Source of the DNA: Bacteroides stercorirosoris
GTDB taxonomy: Bacteria; Bacteroidota; Bacteroidia; Bacteroidales; Bacteroidaceae
Length of the DNA: 64,000 nt
Direction: 5' to 3'
Assembly (NCBI RefSeq): GCF_900142015.1
Contig: NZ_FQZN01000011.1
Location: 62,001 to 126,000, forward strand
This document shows positions 44,079 through 53,730 of the stretch, in pieces. The translations under genes and the position numbers were made by a program. Under the pieces are notes generated by a model. It was given only the letters and a program-made list of their open reading frames with translations, was not told the origin of the DNA and ran no database searches. The stretch's first letter is position 1. The number at the start of each line of letters is the position of its first letter.

Positions 44079-46280
44079 TTATGGAAGGATATAACTTCCC
44101 GGCGGAAGCACTTTATCTTTTCTGCCGGGCAATGCCACTACAGCAATGGTGCCCTGAGGAACAACCACATGTATAGTCATTATGTGATTCTCCTTCTTTA
44201 TATCTACTTTGATATCGCCATAAAGAGTAGGCACCACTGCCGAAGCTTCATGCAATGCCCCGAGCTGCGGAGAAACACGGAAACACTTGAATCCCGGTTC
44301 AAGAGGCTCTATCCCACAAAGTTTCTGGCTCAATATGGTCAGCGGGCCACCACTCCACGCATGATTGATAGTACCGCCTCCAAAACCTTCAGCGCCTATC
44401 CCCCAGCCCTCAAACAAAGTGGTATAAGGGTATGCCAGCATTTGGGTGTAGCGGTTGCGCATACGTTCCAATGCAAAGTCCGGCTCACCCATCATGAACA
44501 AAGCTTCCAGAACATACTTTTCCATATAGGGACTGGCGTGATACTCCTTTTTCAAGACTTTCAGCAAGGCTTTATGCCTGCCGACCGGAGCCAGTCCGCT
44601 GACTACGGCCATAGCCTGGGCGCGGTCGTCCGTCTCGCCCTGATGGGACTTGGAGCGGTATGCAGTACCCGTCCAGTAGCGATGGTCGAAAGTTGAGGAA
44701 ATGCGCTTCATCATCCCGTCAGCCCGGTTGGCGTCATACTGCTTATGCAAATAAAGGGCAAACTCTTTTTCCGCTTTAAGAGCCAGATAATACCAGCAGG
44801 TGGTAAGAACTTCCAGGTCGATATCAGTCCCCCAGTCTCCCCAGTTCCAATCGCCCAGACGGGGAACGGGAAAGCCCTGCATGTCTACTTCCCACACTTC
44901 GTGCAGGTATTTCTTCATCCCGTCGTAAACGTCCGGAACAAAAGAATAGTCACCGCTATAAAATGCCTGGGTATAGAATCCGTACCATCCCACAGAAGCC
45001 AACATTTGCAAAGGCAGCTCTTTGCACCAATTCAGAGAAGGTACGGGAGAAGCGATAATGCCATCCGGCCGTTGCCAGTTCATCAACTCATAAATGCCTT
45101 TTACAGCCAGCTGCCATCCCTGCGGATCGAGCGCATAGAATGCCTCGCCCAGTTCATTTACTTCATCGCCCCACCACTGTGCGCGCTCGCGATCCGGACA
45201 ATCCATATAATTATCACGCATAGTAATATATAAGGTACGGGCACTCCGCTTCCACAGTTCGGTAAAGAACTCATCGTTGCAGGCGAAAGAGCCTTTAATA
45301 TCCGCATTATAGCCCGTTTCACGATATTTAAGTTCCAGCACTTCCACACCGGCCGGGATAATGTACAGCATTTCATGCCCGTTCATCCATCCGAAACTTT
45401 CATATTCCTGTTCACCGTCGCGAGTAATATACTCCGCCCGCACATTATTGGCACTGCCACCCGTGTAATTGTCCGTCAACATTCCAATCTGCAATCCCGC
45501 CGGAGCTTTTACTTTCAAATAAGGAGTTACCTGGGCATTATAAGGCAACCGGCAACGAATGGTGTCTCCCGTTTCATTCTTAACCATTTCCGGATATTCT
45601 TTCAATCCGCTATCTTTCCACATCGGGACAGGACGAAGCACCAATTTACCAAACGGCATCCCATTCGGGGAGGCAATCTCGACAGATGCCCCCAACCGTC
45701 CGTCAAACTCCGGCAGATTCCAGCCCGCCAGTTCTTTGCGGGCATCGAAACGGATATTGCTCTCCGCCAAACGGTAATTGGGAAATGGCGCTTCTGTATC
45801 TTGGTAGGCCTGATAAACTTTACATTGCCAGGTTTTGTCGCTGACGATGGTCAACCCTGCCGAACGGGCACTAAACAATAAAGCAGCCGTCCCGCTGTTC
45901 ACATGACTGAAGCCGTTCTTCCCGAAATGCCACACTAACAATGCTATGGTATTCCCTCCCTTTACCAGATAGGGAGCAATGTTTATCCGGTCATAATAAG
46001 TCGCCCCGGGCGCAGGTCCGCGTTTCAATCCGCCCTCAAAAACCACCATTTCGCCATTAATCCACAACCAGTATTTGGAATCGACAGCAATATTAGCCAT
46101 CAGCTCACCCGGCACATCAGCAACCTCCACGGTTTTACGAAAACAAAGCCAGGAGTTCGGTGTACCTTGACAATGTTCACTGCCAATCCACCTGGCCTGA
46201 GGCAGGAACTCATCCGCTGCCTTCATCTGTATGGCAGCAACAGCTATCAAAATAAGAATTAAAAAGAAGAGCTTTTTCAT
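44079..46280 (-). CDS. GH78-like alpha-L-rhamnosidase family protein
   Basis: A 733-residue secreted protein (signal FFLILILIAVAAIQMKA). N-terminal beta domains of the rhamnosidase N type (DSKYWLWINGEMV) are followed by an (alpha/alpha)6 barrel with the GH78-style signature MDCPDRERAQWWGD (359-372), including the likely general acid E365, and later WEVDMQGFPVPRLGDWNWGD. A C-terminal beta sandwich closes it. The family removes terminal rhamnose from plant glycans, but the signature departs from the usual DCPQRDER, so another sugar is possible. No SusCD pair is nearby. Confidence 0.85.
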   Translation of the reverse strand: MKKLFFLILILIAVAAIQMKAADEFLPQARWIGSEHCQGTPNSWLCFRKTVEVADVPGELMANIAVDSKYWLWINGEMVVFEGGLKRGPAPGATYYDRINIAPYLVKGGNTIALLVWHFGKNGFSHVNSGTAALLFSARSAGLTIVSDKTWQCKVYQAYQDTEAPFPNYRLAESNIRFDARKELAGWNLPEFDGRLGASVEIASPNGMPFGKLVLRPVPMWKDSGLKEYPEMVKNETGDTIRCRLPYNAQVTPYLKVKAPAGLQIGMLTDNYTGGSANNVRAEYITRDGEQEYESFGWMNGHEMLYIIPAGVEVLELKYRETGYNADIKGSFACNDEFFTELWKRSARTLYITMRDNYMDCPDRERAQWWGDEVNELGEAFYALDPQGWQLAVKGIYELMNWQRPDGIIASPVPSLNWCKELPLQMLASVGWYGFYTQAFYSGDYSFVPDVYDGMKKYLHEVWEVDMQGFPVPRLGDWNWGDWGTDIDLEVLTTCWYYLALKAEKEFALYLHKQYDANRADGMMKRISSTFDHRYWTGTAYRSKSHQGETDDRAQAMAVVSGLAPVGRHKALLKVLKKEYHASPYMEKYVLEALFMMGEPDFALERMRNRYTQMLAYPYTTLFEGWGIGAEGFGGGTINHAWSGGPLTILSQKLCGIEPLEPGFKCFRVSPQLGALHEASAVVPTLYGDIKVDIKKENHIMTIHVVVPQGTIAVVALPGRKDKVLPPGSYILP

Positions 46281-46317
46281 GTTTAAGACAGTATTCTGAT
46301 TTAGTTTTCATCTGTCA

Positions 46318-46325
46318 CAAAAATA
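46318..46325 (-). promoter_or_regulatory. -7 promoter element of the GH78-like gene
   Basis: TATTTTTG on the minus strand, 37 nt before the ATG at 46280; an ATTG lies 20 nt further upstream as a weak -33. Confidence 0.6.
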
Positions 46326-46369
46326 ACGGATTATTTTTTGATATCCAATGATGCGGACCTAAAAAAAGA

Positions 46370-46409
46370 GACAGCATAAACACCGGAAACACCCGGCATC
46401 TATGCTGTC
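46370..46409 (-). terminator. carB intrinsic terminator
   Basis: GACAGCATA (46370-46378) pairs with TATGCTGTC (46401-46409), with an inner CACCGG/CCGG stem. The minus-strand RNA then runs into CTCTTTTTTT. Confidence 0.9.
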
Positions 46410-46435
46410 TTCTCTTTTCTGGTAATTATACTCTA

Positions 46436-49400
46436 TTATTTGTATTCCTGCCAGCTCTTGATCTGAATATCTTCCAGTTTCATCTCGCAGAACGCTTCGA
46501 TGAAAGCGCTTGCCAGACGGGCATTCGTAATCAACGGAATGTTGTGGTCGATGGCACCGCGACGAATTTTATAACCATTCGTCAACTCACGCTTCGTATG
46601 GTTCTTCGGAATGTTGACAATCAAGTCGAACTTATGTTCGGCAATCATCTTCATCACGTTATTCTCAGCATCAGGACGTTCATCGGGCCAGTAAACAGCC
46701 TCAGTAGCCACGCCATGAGCGTTGAGGAATGCCGCCGTACCTGCCGTTGCATAAATCTTATACCCTTTGTTGAAGAGCATGCGGCTGGATTCCAGCAAAT
46801 CTACTTTCGACTTCATCGCACCGGAAGAGAACATCACGCCCTTCTGGGGAATCTGGAAGCCGGTAGCAATCATGGCACTCAGCAATGCTTCTGAGAAGTC
46901 ATCACCGATACAGCCAACCTCACCGGTAGAAGACATATCCACACCCAACACCGGGTCTGCCTTGTGCAGACGTGAGAATGAGAACTGGGAAGCCTTCACG
47001 CCAATCCAGTCAATATCGAATGCCGACTTGTCAGGACGGGTGTAAGGAGCATCGAGCATGATGCGGGTAGCTGTTTCAATAAAGTTGCGTTTCAACACCT
47101 TAGACACGAACGGGAAGCTGCGTGAAGCGCGGAGATTACATTCGATCACCTTCACTTCGTTGTTGCGTGCCAGGAACTGGATGTTGAACGGACCGGAGAT
47201 ATTGAGTTCTTTTGCAATCTGACGGCTGATTTTCTTGATACGGCGTGCCGTAGCGAAGTAAATCTTCTGTGCGGGGAACACCAGCGTAGCGTCACCGGAG
47301 TGTACGCCTGCAAATTCCACGTGCTCGGAAATGGCATATTCCACTACTTCACCATTCTGCGCAACAGCGTCGAATTCAATTTCCTTCGTGTTCTGCAAGA
47401 ACTGTGAAATAACCACCGGATATTCCTTAGACACTTCGGCAGCCATCTTCAGGAAGTTCTCCAGCTCTTCCTCATCGTAGCATACGTTCATCGCTGCACC
47501 CGAAAGCACATACGACGGACGAACCAGCACCGGATAACCTACCTTTTCAACAAAGCCTTTCACATCTTCCAGACTGGTGAGTTCCTGCCAAGCCGGCTGG
47601 TCGATGCCCAGCTGGTCGAGCATTGCAGAGAACTTGTTACGGTTTTCGGCACGGTCGATAGAGATAGGAGAAGTTCCCAGGATGGGCACTGCCTGACGGT
47701 GCAGTTTCATGGCCAGGTTGTTCGGGATTTGTCCGCCTACGGATACGATTACACCGCGGGGCTGTTCCAGGTCGATAACATCGAGCACACGTTCAAAAGA
47801 AAGTTCGTCGAAGTAAAGACGGTCGCACATATCATAGTCGGTAGATACGGTTTCGGGGTTGTAGTTAATCATGATTGATTTGTAACCCAGCTTGCGTGCA
47901 GTCTGCACAGCGTTCACCGAACACCAGTCAAACTCAACGGAAGAACCGATACGGTATGCGCCGGAACCCAGAACGACTACCGATTTCTCGTTCTTATAGT
48001 AATTCACGTCATATCCCTGAGTGGCATACGTCATGTACAGGTAGTTGGTCAGTTCGGGATGCTCGGAAGCAACTGTATTGATGCGTTTTACAGCCGGAAG
48101 GATGCCCAGTTCCTTGCGACGGGCGCGTACCTGGAGGTTTTCTTTCTCCATGTTACCTTGCGGATTCAATACGAAACGGGCAATCTGGAAGTCAGAGAAA
48201 CCGAGGACTTTTGCTTCGCGCAGCACATCGGCGGGAATATCTTCTACCTTATTATATTGTGAAAGTTTCAGCTTATAGTCTACGATGTTCTTCAATTTGC
48301 CAAGGAACCAGGGGTCAATCTTGGTCAGGTCGAAGATGCGGTCAATTGTGTAGCCGTTCTCCAAAGCCTCAGCAATGGCAAACACGCGCAAGTCCGTAGG
48401 ACGTGAAAGTTCGCGGTCGAGGTCGTCGAAGTGCAGGTCGTTGCCCACGAATCCGTGCATGCCCTGACCAATCATACGCAAACCTTTCTGGATGATTTCC
48501 TCGAAAGAACGTCCGATAGACATGATTTCGCCTACCGACTTCATGCTGGAACCAATTTCACGGCTAACGCCTACGAATTTCGTCAAGTCCCAACGAGGTA
48601 TTTTGCATATCAGGTAATCCAGTTGCGGAGCTACGTAAGCAGAGTTCGGAGTTCCCATTTCGCCAATCTGGTCGAGCGTATAGCCCAGAGCAATCTTAGC
48701 GGCAACGAATGCCAACGGGTAACCCGTAGCTTTAGAGGCCAAAGCGGAAGAACGGGACAGACGGGCATTCACCTCAATCACACGGTAGTCGTTGGTTTCG
48801 GCATTGAATGCGTACTGAATGTTACATTCGCCTACGATACCCAGGTGGCGGATGCACTTCGTAGAAAGGTCTTGCAACATTTTCACCTGTTCGTCAGTCA
48901 GCGAGCAAGTGGGGGCAACCACGATAGACTCTCCGGTATGGATGCCCAGCGGGTCGAAGTTTTCCATGCTTGCTACCGTGAAGCAGTGGTCGTTTGCATC
49001 ACGGATAACCTCAAATTCTATTTCTTTCCAGCCTTTCAAAGACTCTTCTACAAGAATTTGCTTCGAGAAAGCGAATGAGCTTTCAGCCAGTTTCAGGAAT
49101 TCTTCCTTATCCTGGCAGATACCGCTACCCAAACCGCCCAGTGCATAAGCGGAACGGACCATCACCGGGAAACCGATACGCTCGGCAGCGGCAATCGCGT
49201 CTTCCATGCTCTCTACAGCCTGGCTGACGGGAGTTTTCATCTCGATTTCATCCAGCTTCTTCACGAAGAGGTCGCGGTCTTCAGTGTACATGATGGCTTC
49301 TACCGAAGTACCCAGCACACGCACGCCATGCTTAGCCAGCACGCCGCTTGTGTAGAGTTCGGCACCGCAGTTCAGCGCAGTCTGACCGCCGAATGCCAAC

Positions 49401-49654
49401 AGGATGCCGTCCGGCTGCTCTTTCTTGATGATTTCTTCTACAAAATCAGTGGTTACGGGCAGGAAGTAAACCTTATCTGCAATGCCTTCCGATGTCTGGA
49501 TAGTAGCAATGTTAGGGTTTACCAATACTGAACTGATACCTTCTTCACGCAGAGCCTTCAACGCCTGCGAACCGGAATAGTCGAACTCCCCGGCCTGACC
49601 GATCTTGAGTGCACCTGAGCCCAAGACCAACACTTTCTTCAAATTCTTTTCCAT
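46436..49654 (-). CDS. carB: Carbamoyl-phosphate synthase large subunit
   Basis: A 1072-residue enzyme with two ATP-grasp halves (VLGSGALKIGQAGEFDYSG at the N-terminus, VVLGSGAYRIGSSVEFDWCS at the second half) and a C-terminal MGS allosteric domain (about residues 935-1072). It makes carbamoyl phosphate from bicarbonate, ATP and glutamine-derived ammonia for pyrimidines and arginine. The small subunit carA is not adjacent. The leader contains a 38-codon ORF and an intrinsic terminator, which suggests attenuation control. Confidence 0.97.
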   Translation of the reverse strand: MEKNLKKVLVLGSGALKIGQAGEFDYSGSQALKALREEGISSVLVNPNIATIQTSEGIADKVYFLPVTTDFVEEIIKKEQPDGILLAFGGQTALNCGAELYTSGVLAKHGVRVLGTSVEAIMYTEDRDLFVKKLDEIEMKTPVSQAVESMEDAIAAAERIGFPVMVRSAYALGGLGSGICQDKEEFLKLAESSFAFSKQILVEESLKGWKEIEFEVIRDANDHCFTVASMENFDPLGIHTGESIVVAPTCSLTDEQVKMLQDLSTKCIRHLGIVGECNIQYAFNAETNDYRVIEVNARLSRSSALASKATGYPLAFVAAKIALGYTLDQIGEMGTPNSAYVAPQLDYLICKIPRWDLTKFVGVSREIGSSMKSVGEIMSIGRSFEEIIQKGLRMIGQGMHGFVGNDLHFDDLDRELSRPTDLRVFAIAEALENGYTIDRIFDLTKIDPWFLGKLKNIVDYKLKLSQYNKVEDIPADVLREAKVLGFSDFQIARFVLNPQGNMEKENLQVRARRKELGILPAVKRINTVASEHPELTNYLYMTYATQGYDVNYYKNEKSVVVLGSGAYRIGSSVEFDWCSVNAVQTARKLGYKSIMINYNPETVSTDYDMCDRLYFDELSFERVLDVIDLEQPRGVIVSVGGQIPNNLAMKLHRQAVPILGTSPISIDRAENRNKFSAMLDQLGIDQPAWQELTSLEDVKGFVEKVGYPVLVRPSYVLSGAAMNVCYDEEELENFLKMAAEVSKEYPVVISQFLQNTKEIEFDAVAQNGEVVEYAISEHVEFAGVHSGDATLVFPAQKIYFATARRIKKISRQIAKELNISGPFNIQFLARNNEVKVIECNLRASRSFPFVSKVLKRNFIETATRIMLDAPYTRPDKSAFDIDWIGVKASQFSFSRLHKADPVLGVDMSSTGEVGCIGDDFSEALLSAMIATGFQIPQKGVMFSSGAMKSKVDLLESSRMLFNKGYKIYATAGTAAFLNAHGVATEAVYWPDERPDAENNVMKMIAEHKFDLIVNIPKNHTKRELTNGYKIRRGAIDHNIPLITNARLASAFIEAFCEMKLEDIQIKSWQEYK

Positions 49655-49708
49655 ATATTCTCTTGTTGTCTATTAAGTTTCTTCCTCTATACGTTCGGGC
49701 ACAAAAAA

Positions 49709-49738
49709 AATGCGTTACCCGAAAAGGATTAACGCATT
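49709..49738 (-). terminator. Attenuator-like terminator in the carB leader
   Basis: On the minus strand AATGCGTTA and TAACGCATT form a perfect 9-bp stem around a 12-nt loop, followed by eight T (49703-49710). It lies 55 nt upstream of the carB start and after the carB promoter, so it can only stop transcription before carB. Confidence 0.85.
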
Positions 49739-49845
49739 ACCAAAGAACTAACAATATCATTTTCAGAGAAAGAGAAATCGTCGGCTAACGAATGAAATTC
49801 ATTCGAATGCAGATTGTATGTATCTCTTTTCCCGTGTTGTTGCAT
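49729..49845 (-). CDS. 38-aa leader peptide of carB (putative)
   Basis: An ATG at 49845, about 13 nt after the expected transcription start, opens a 38-codon frame (starting MQQHGKRDTYNL, ending SSLVMR). Its TAA at 49729-49731 lies within the ascending arm of the terminator. The message has a pyrimidine-rich run (TTTCTCTTTCTCT) some 40 nt before the stop and a CGAATGAA/TTCATTCG palindrome (49789-49805) that could pause polymerase. There is no run of a single amino-acid codon, so nucleotide sensing as in pyrBI fits better than amino-acid attenuation. Not recognised from a known family. Confidence 0.55.
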   Translation of the reverse strand: MQQHGKRDTYNLHSNEFHSLADDFSFSENDIVSSLVMR

Positions 49846-49864
49846 CGCTGTTTTAAAATTTGTG

Positions 49865-49896
49865 CAAAGTAACGACTTATTTGTGAAATCAGCAAA
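49865..49896 (-). promoter_or_regulatory. Promoter of the carB leader
   Basis: On the minus strand TTTG (49893-49896), a 20-nt spacer, and TTACTTTG (49865-49872), one mismatch from TAnnTTTG. It places the start of transcription near 49858. Confidence 0.65.
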
Positions 49897-50253
49897 TTAT
49901 CAGAAGAAGTTTTTTAGGAATTCACCGAATACGGACAGGAATATCAGTATCATCCTAATCTCAAATGAAGAATAATTTGTAGTTTTACCGCAAAGTGCTC
50001 TCCCGACACTGCACGGCATACAGAATCTGGAGAATAAAAGTGTACTACGTAAAACAGATAAAGGGGGATGAAATACGAATTAGGACTTGCATTGTGACAT
50101 CCTGCCTGTTTTCAAAAGAGGTATTACCGCGACGCGAAGGTTAACCGCATAACCAGGTATATATAATCAAGCCAAACACCATTAAGAACAAAACCACACT
50201 CTCCTTACCACAAAAGCATAATAAACCTGCCCCAAAACTTCTTCATCCCGACT
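49897..50253. other. Intergenic stretch with nothing recognised
   Basis: About 360 nt between the divergent carB and HU-like promoters. No open frame with a plausible start, no RNA fold or repeat that I can support. Confidence 0.5.
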
Positions 50254-50400
50254 ATAAACTTTATCTTTGCGCTGGAGATGCATATCTTCACCTTAGAGAT
50301 GCGCATCTTCAGCTTAAAGACATTCATCTCCAGACTGGAGATAAACTTTCTTCCTAACCACAGACATCTTCATCCCTAAAGAGAAGGTACCTCGAAGTTA
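50254..50400. repeat. Array E: seven degenerate units with 21-nt period
   Basis: Units begin at 50254, 50275, 50296, 50317, 50338, 50359 and 50380. ATCTTCA/ATCTCCA words recur at 50284, 50305 and 50326, CTTA at 50292 and 50313, and ATAAACTTT at 50254 and near 50341. The period is 21 nt rather than 22. It lies in the 5' untranslated region of the HU-like gene. Confidence 0.78.
50262..50269 (+). promoter_or_regulatory. -7 promoter element for the HU-like gene
   Basis: TATCTTTG followed by C, an exact TAnnTTTG match. If used, the transcript would begin near 50276 and carry array E in a leader of about 185 nt. Confidence 0.5.
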
Positions 50401-50459
50401 AGACGGGACTCTTTTATCGTTAACACTGGTCACAAACATTATTAATACCGTAGAAATCA

Positions 50460-51101
50460 ATGGCTGAATATGAGATGCAGGAATCAAACCTGCCCAATGA
50501 AGAGGGCAAACGTATCCTCTTTCCACGCATGAAGCTGTGGAACCAAGTAGACTTGGAATACATCGCAAAGAACATCAATTATGCAAGCACTTTCACACCG
50601 GGCGACATTATGGGGCTGGTGCGCTCGCTCACCCAGGAGATTGCCAACCAGATGGCGCAAGGCAATTCGGTGAAAGTGGACGGCCTCGGCATCTTCACCC
50701 CCGCACTGGGCTTGCGCCAAGGCAAAGAACGCGAATCGGGCGAAAAAGGCGGGCGGCGACGAAACTCAATGAGCATCTGCGTGCAGAACATCAATTTCCG
50801 TGCCGACAAGCAATTCATCGAAGAAACAGGAAGACGCTGCATACTGAGCCGGTCGGAGTTAAAGCCCGGCCGTTCATCGCAGAAATACACACCGGAACAA
50901 CGGCTGGAGTTGGCACAAAAGTATCTGGAGGAACATCCTTATATGAAAGTGCCCGATTACTGCCAACTGACAGGTTTGCTGCGAAACACCGCCGCCAAGG
51001 AGTTGAAGCGCTGGAGCGAAATACCGGAAACCGGCATTACCACTCAAGGACGAGGTTCGCACAAGCTGTATGTAAAGCGGAAAGAGACAGCTATCCCTTG
51101 A
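50460..51101 (+). CDS. HU-like DNA-binding protein
   Basis: A 213-residue protein of the Bacteroidetes HU-like family. The HU fold occupies about residues 20-125 (DIMGLVRSLTQEIANQMAQG, SVKVDGLGIFTPALG), and a C-terminal extension with a helix-turn-helix-like segment (TPEQRLELAQKYLEEHPYMKVPDYCQLTGLLRNTAAKEL is split here as YMKVPDYCQLTGLL and NTAAKELKRW) follows. It probably bends or packs DNA, but the extension may give site preference. Precedes trpS by 72 nt, which has its own promoter. Confidence 0.85.
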   Translation: MAEYEMQESNLPNEEGKRILFPRMKLWNQVDLEYIAKNINYASTFTPGDIMGLVRSLTQEIANQMAQGNSVKVDGLGIFTPALGLRQGKERESGEKGGRRRNSMSICVQNINFRADKQFIEETGRRCILSRSELKPGRSSQKYTPEQRLELAQKYLEEHPYMKVPDYCQLTGLLRNTAAKELKRWSEIPETGITTQGRGSHKLYVKRKETAIP

Positions 51102-51127
51102 GGTTTCGATAAATATCGGTATCTTTG
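51098..51127 (+). promoter_or_regulatory. trpS promoter
   Basis: TTG at 51098-51100, a 19-nt spacer and TATCTTTG at 51120-51127, 46 nt before the trpS ATG. The -33 overlaps the end of the HU-like gene. Confidence 0.75.
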
Positions 51128-51173
51128 CAGTCGCATTGAAAATTAAGGAATTAAAAACGAAGAAAATATAGAT

Positions 51174-52268
51174 ATGGCTAAAGAAAAAATCATCCTCACG
51201 GGCGACCGCCCCACAGGACGCCTGCACATAGGACACTATGTAGGCTCGTTGAGAAGAAGAGTGGAGTTGCAGAACTCCGGTTTGTATGACAAGATATTCA
51301 TCTTCATTGCCGACGCCCAGGCGCTGACCGATAACGTGGATAACCCGGAAAAGGTACGTCAAAATGTAATTGAAGTAGCTTTGGATTATCTGGCTTGCGG
51401 CATCGACCCGACAAAATCCACCATCTTCATCCAATCGCAGATAGCGGAACTTTGCGAGCTGACTTTTTACTATATGAATATGGTGACAGTATCCCGCCTG
51501 CAACGCAACCCGACCGTAAAGACTGAAATCCAGATGCGTAACTTTGAGACAAGCATCCCGGTAGGCTTCTTTACTTACCCCATCAGCCAGGCTGCGGACA
51601 TCACCGCCTTCAAAGCAACCACCGTTCCCGTAGGCGAAGACCAGGAACCGATGCTTGAACAGGCACGCGAAATTGTACGCCGGTTCAACCATATATATGG
51701 TGATACACTCGTTGAACCGGAAATCCTGTTGCCGGACAATGCAGCTTGCCTGCGCCTGCCGGGAACCGACGGTAAGGCCAAAATGAGCAAATCCCTGGGC
51801 AACTGCATCTACCTCTCCGACACCGCCGAAGAAGTGGAGAAGAAGATTCGCGGCATGTACACCGACCCCGACCACTTGCGCGTGCAAGACCCGGGCAAGG
51901 TGGAAGGCAATCCTGTATTTACGTATCTGGATGCTTTCTCCCGCCCCGAACACTTCGAACGCTATCTGCCCGATTATCCTAATCTGGATGAATTGAAAGC
52001 GCATTATATGCGTGGCGGTCTGGGTGATGTGAAAGTGAAAAGATTCCTCAACGCCATCATGCAGGAGACGCTGGAGCCGATCCGCAACCGTCGCAAGGAG
52101 TTTGAAAAAGATATTCCCGCCATCTACGAAATGCTGAAGAAAGGTTGCGAAACAGCACGCGAAGCCGCCGCCACCACATTGGATGATGTACGCAAGGCAA
52201 TGAAGATCAACTATTTCGATGATGCGGAACTGATTGCAGAACAAGTGAAGAAATTCAGCGCAGAATAA
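51174..52268 (+). CDS. trpS: Tryptophanyl-tRNA synthetase
   Basis: A 364-residue class Ic synthetase with the HIGH signature as [11 protein letters not shown], the tryptophan pocket segment and the KMSKS loop as [11 protein letters not shown]. It is charged in the cytoplasm by ATP. No tryptophan-codon leader was found upstream. Confidence 0.97.
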   Translation: MAKEKIILTGDRPTGRLHIGHYVGSLRRRVELQNSGLYDKIFIFIADAQALTDNVDNPEKVRQNVIEVALDYLACGIDPTKSTIFIQSQIAELCELTFYYMNMVTVSRLQRNPTVKTEIQMRNFETSIPVGFFTYPISQAADITAFKATTVPVGEDQEPMLEQAREIVRRFNHIYGDTLVEPEILLPDNAACLRLPGTDGKAKMSKSLGNCIYLSDTAEEVEKKIRGMYTDPDHLRVQDPGKVEGNPVFTYLDAFSRPEHFERYLPDYPNLDELKAHYMRGGLGDVKVKRFLNAIMQETLEPIRNRRKEFEKDIPAIYEMLKKGCETAREAAATTLDDVRKAMKINYFDDAELIAEQVKKFSAE

Positions 52269-52308
52269 CTTCCTATTGTTTCTTCAATCCCCCCGTAACA
52301 AACAGAGA

Positions 52309-52351
52309 AACGCCCTGTTCCTCGTAGAATCCTACGAAAGAACAGGGCGTT
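52309..52351. terminator. Bidirectional terminator between trpS and ompA-family gene
   Basis: AACGCCCTGTTC (52309-52320) pairs exactly with GAACAGGGCGTT (52340-52351), with a nested TCGTAG/CTACGA stem in the loop. It lies between converging genes. Confidence 0.9.
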
Positions 52352-52376
52352 CCGTTTGTTTATGAAAAGACTATGT

Positions 52377-53570
52377 TTAGTTAGCTGATTTTACCAATAC
52401 CACACGGTTCAGAATCGGTTGGCCAAACTTGTCTACACCACCACCAGCTTCAATGTTCAGGCGGTCGGCAGCGATACCATAATTCTTGACCAATGCATTC
52501 TTGACAGCCTGTGCACGTTTCAAGCTCAACTCTTTGTTGAATGCCGGAGTACCGGTTGCAGAGTCAGCATAACCGTTTACGGTATAAGTCGCGTTCGGGA
52601 ACTGTTTCATCTGTTCTGCCAGATAAGACAGGTTCATGATTTCACGCGGAGACAACTCGGCAGAACCAATTGTGAAGAATACGGTGCGCGGTGCAATGTC
52701 CGGATCGGGAACAATCACTTCCGTTTCTGTAACTTCAGCCACAGGTTGGTTTTCAGCCTGTACCAATGCATTCTTCAACTGTGCATTCTGTGCACCCATC
52801 ATCGCCAGCTTATCCTGCATGGCAGCCAACTCGATTTGAGAAATCAACTGCGGCATCGGACGACGGAAACCGCGGGCAGGAAAACGGTAAGTCAAACCGA
52901 CCGTTGCGCTCAGTACGCCATCATATCCATGATCACCGCCAACTTCGCCATCGAATTTGTCTTCAACACCCATTGCACTAAGTTCCAGGTTAATATCTAT
53001 CGCATTCGAAATACGGAACTTGTTGATGATACCCGCATTTACGGACAGTGCTTCGCGGTGAGGCTTTGAATAGTTGTGAGTAAAACCGGCACCTACATAA
53101 GGGATAATCTCATAAACGCGGTGCTGGTTGTAACCACCGAAGAGTGCGTTCAGGTTGAACATCACGTCACCGTGGAGGTTCATATAGTCGAAGCGTTGTT
53201 TATAGTAACCGTCTTTCAGTTGGGTACCTTTCACATAGTCGGCACCTGCATCGTACGTAAATCCTCTTGCCTGAAGACCGCTATATTGCAAACGCAATCC
53301 TAAACCCGGAGTAAACCATTTACCAACGGAGACATTCAGTGTCGGGCTGATACGTTTACCAAAACTTCCGGCTTTGTCATTATCGCCAAATGTAGCCTCG
53401 GCACCACCGCCGATAGAGAAGAACCAATTGCTCCAGAAAGGATTGGTTATCACCTGATACTTATCCTGTACCTGAATAACCTCATATTCGACAACTTCAC
53501 TTGTACTGTTCTGTGCCCAGGCGGCAGAAGTCAGGCCGGCCAGAGCCAACAACATTAGAATCTTTTTCAT
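52377..53570 (-). CDS. OmpA-family outer-membrane protein
   Basis: A 397-residue protein: signal peptide (LMLLALAGLTSAAWAQ), N-terminal eight-strand-type barrel (to about residue 230), a coiled linker (LAMMGAQNAQLKNALVQAE), and an OmpA C-terminal peptidoglycan-binding domain (VNGYADSATGTPAFNKELSL, LKRAQAVKNALV). It anchors the outer membrane to peptidoglycan. It converges on trpS and has no operon partner. Confidence 0.95.
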   Translation of the reverse strand: MKKILMLLALAGLTSAAWAQNSTSEVVEYEVIQVQDKYQVITNPFWSNWFFSIGGGAEATFGDNDKAGSFGKRISPTLNVSVGKWFTPGLGLRLQYSGLQARGFTYDAGADYVKGTQLKDGYYKQRFDYMNLHGDVMFNLNALFGGYNQHRVYEIIPYVGAGFTHNYSKPHREALSVNAGIINKFRISNAIDINLELSAMGVEDKFDGEVGGDHGYDGVLSATVGLTYRFPARGFRRPMPQLISQIELAAMQDKLAMMGAQNAQLKNALVQAENQPVAEVTETEVIVPDPDIAPRTVFFTIGSAELSPREIMNLSYLAEQMKQFPNATYTVNGYADSATGTPAFNKELSLKRAQAVKNALVKNYGIAADRLNIEAGGGVDKFGQPILNRVVLVKSAN

Positions 53571-53730
53571 ATACCTAAATAGTTAAGTGGTTAATTTAAA
53601 TTCATTATTATATTTGCTTAAATAACACCCACAGAACTAAAAGGTTTTTGAGAGACTATAATTTTTGTTTTTAATATAAAATGCACGTTGGGAGAATTGA
53701 TTCATAACTGATAAGAAAGGAATCAAATGG

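Noticed and set aside
46436..49654. Arginine attenuation by the carB leader peptide
   Set aside because: The 38-residue peptide has only isolated arginines (positions 7 and 38) and no codon run, so amino-acid sensing is unlikely.
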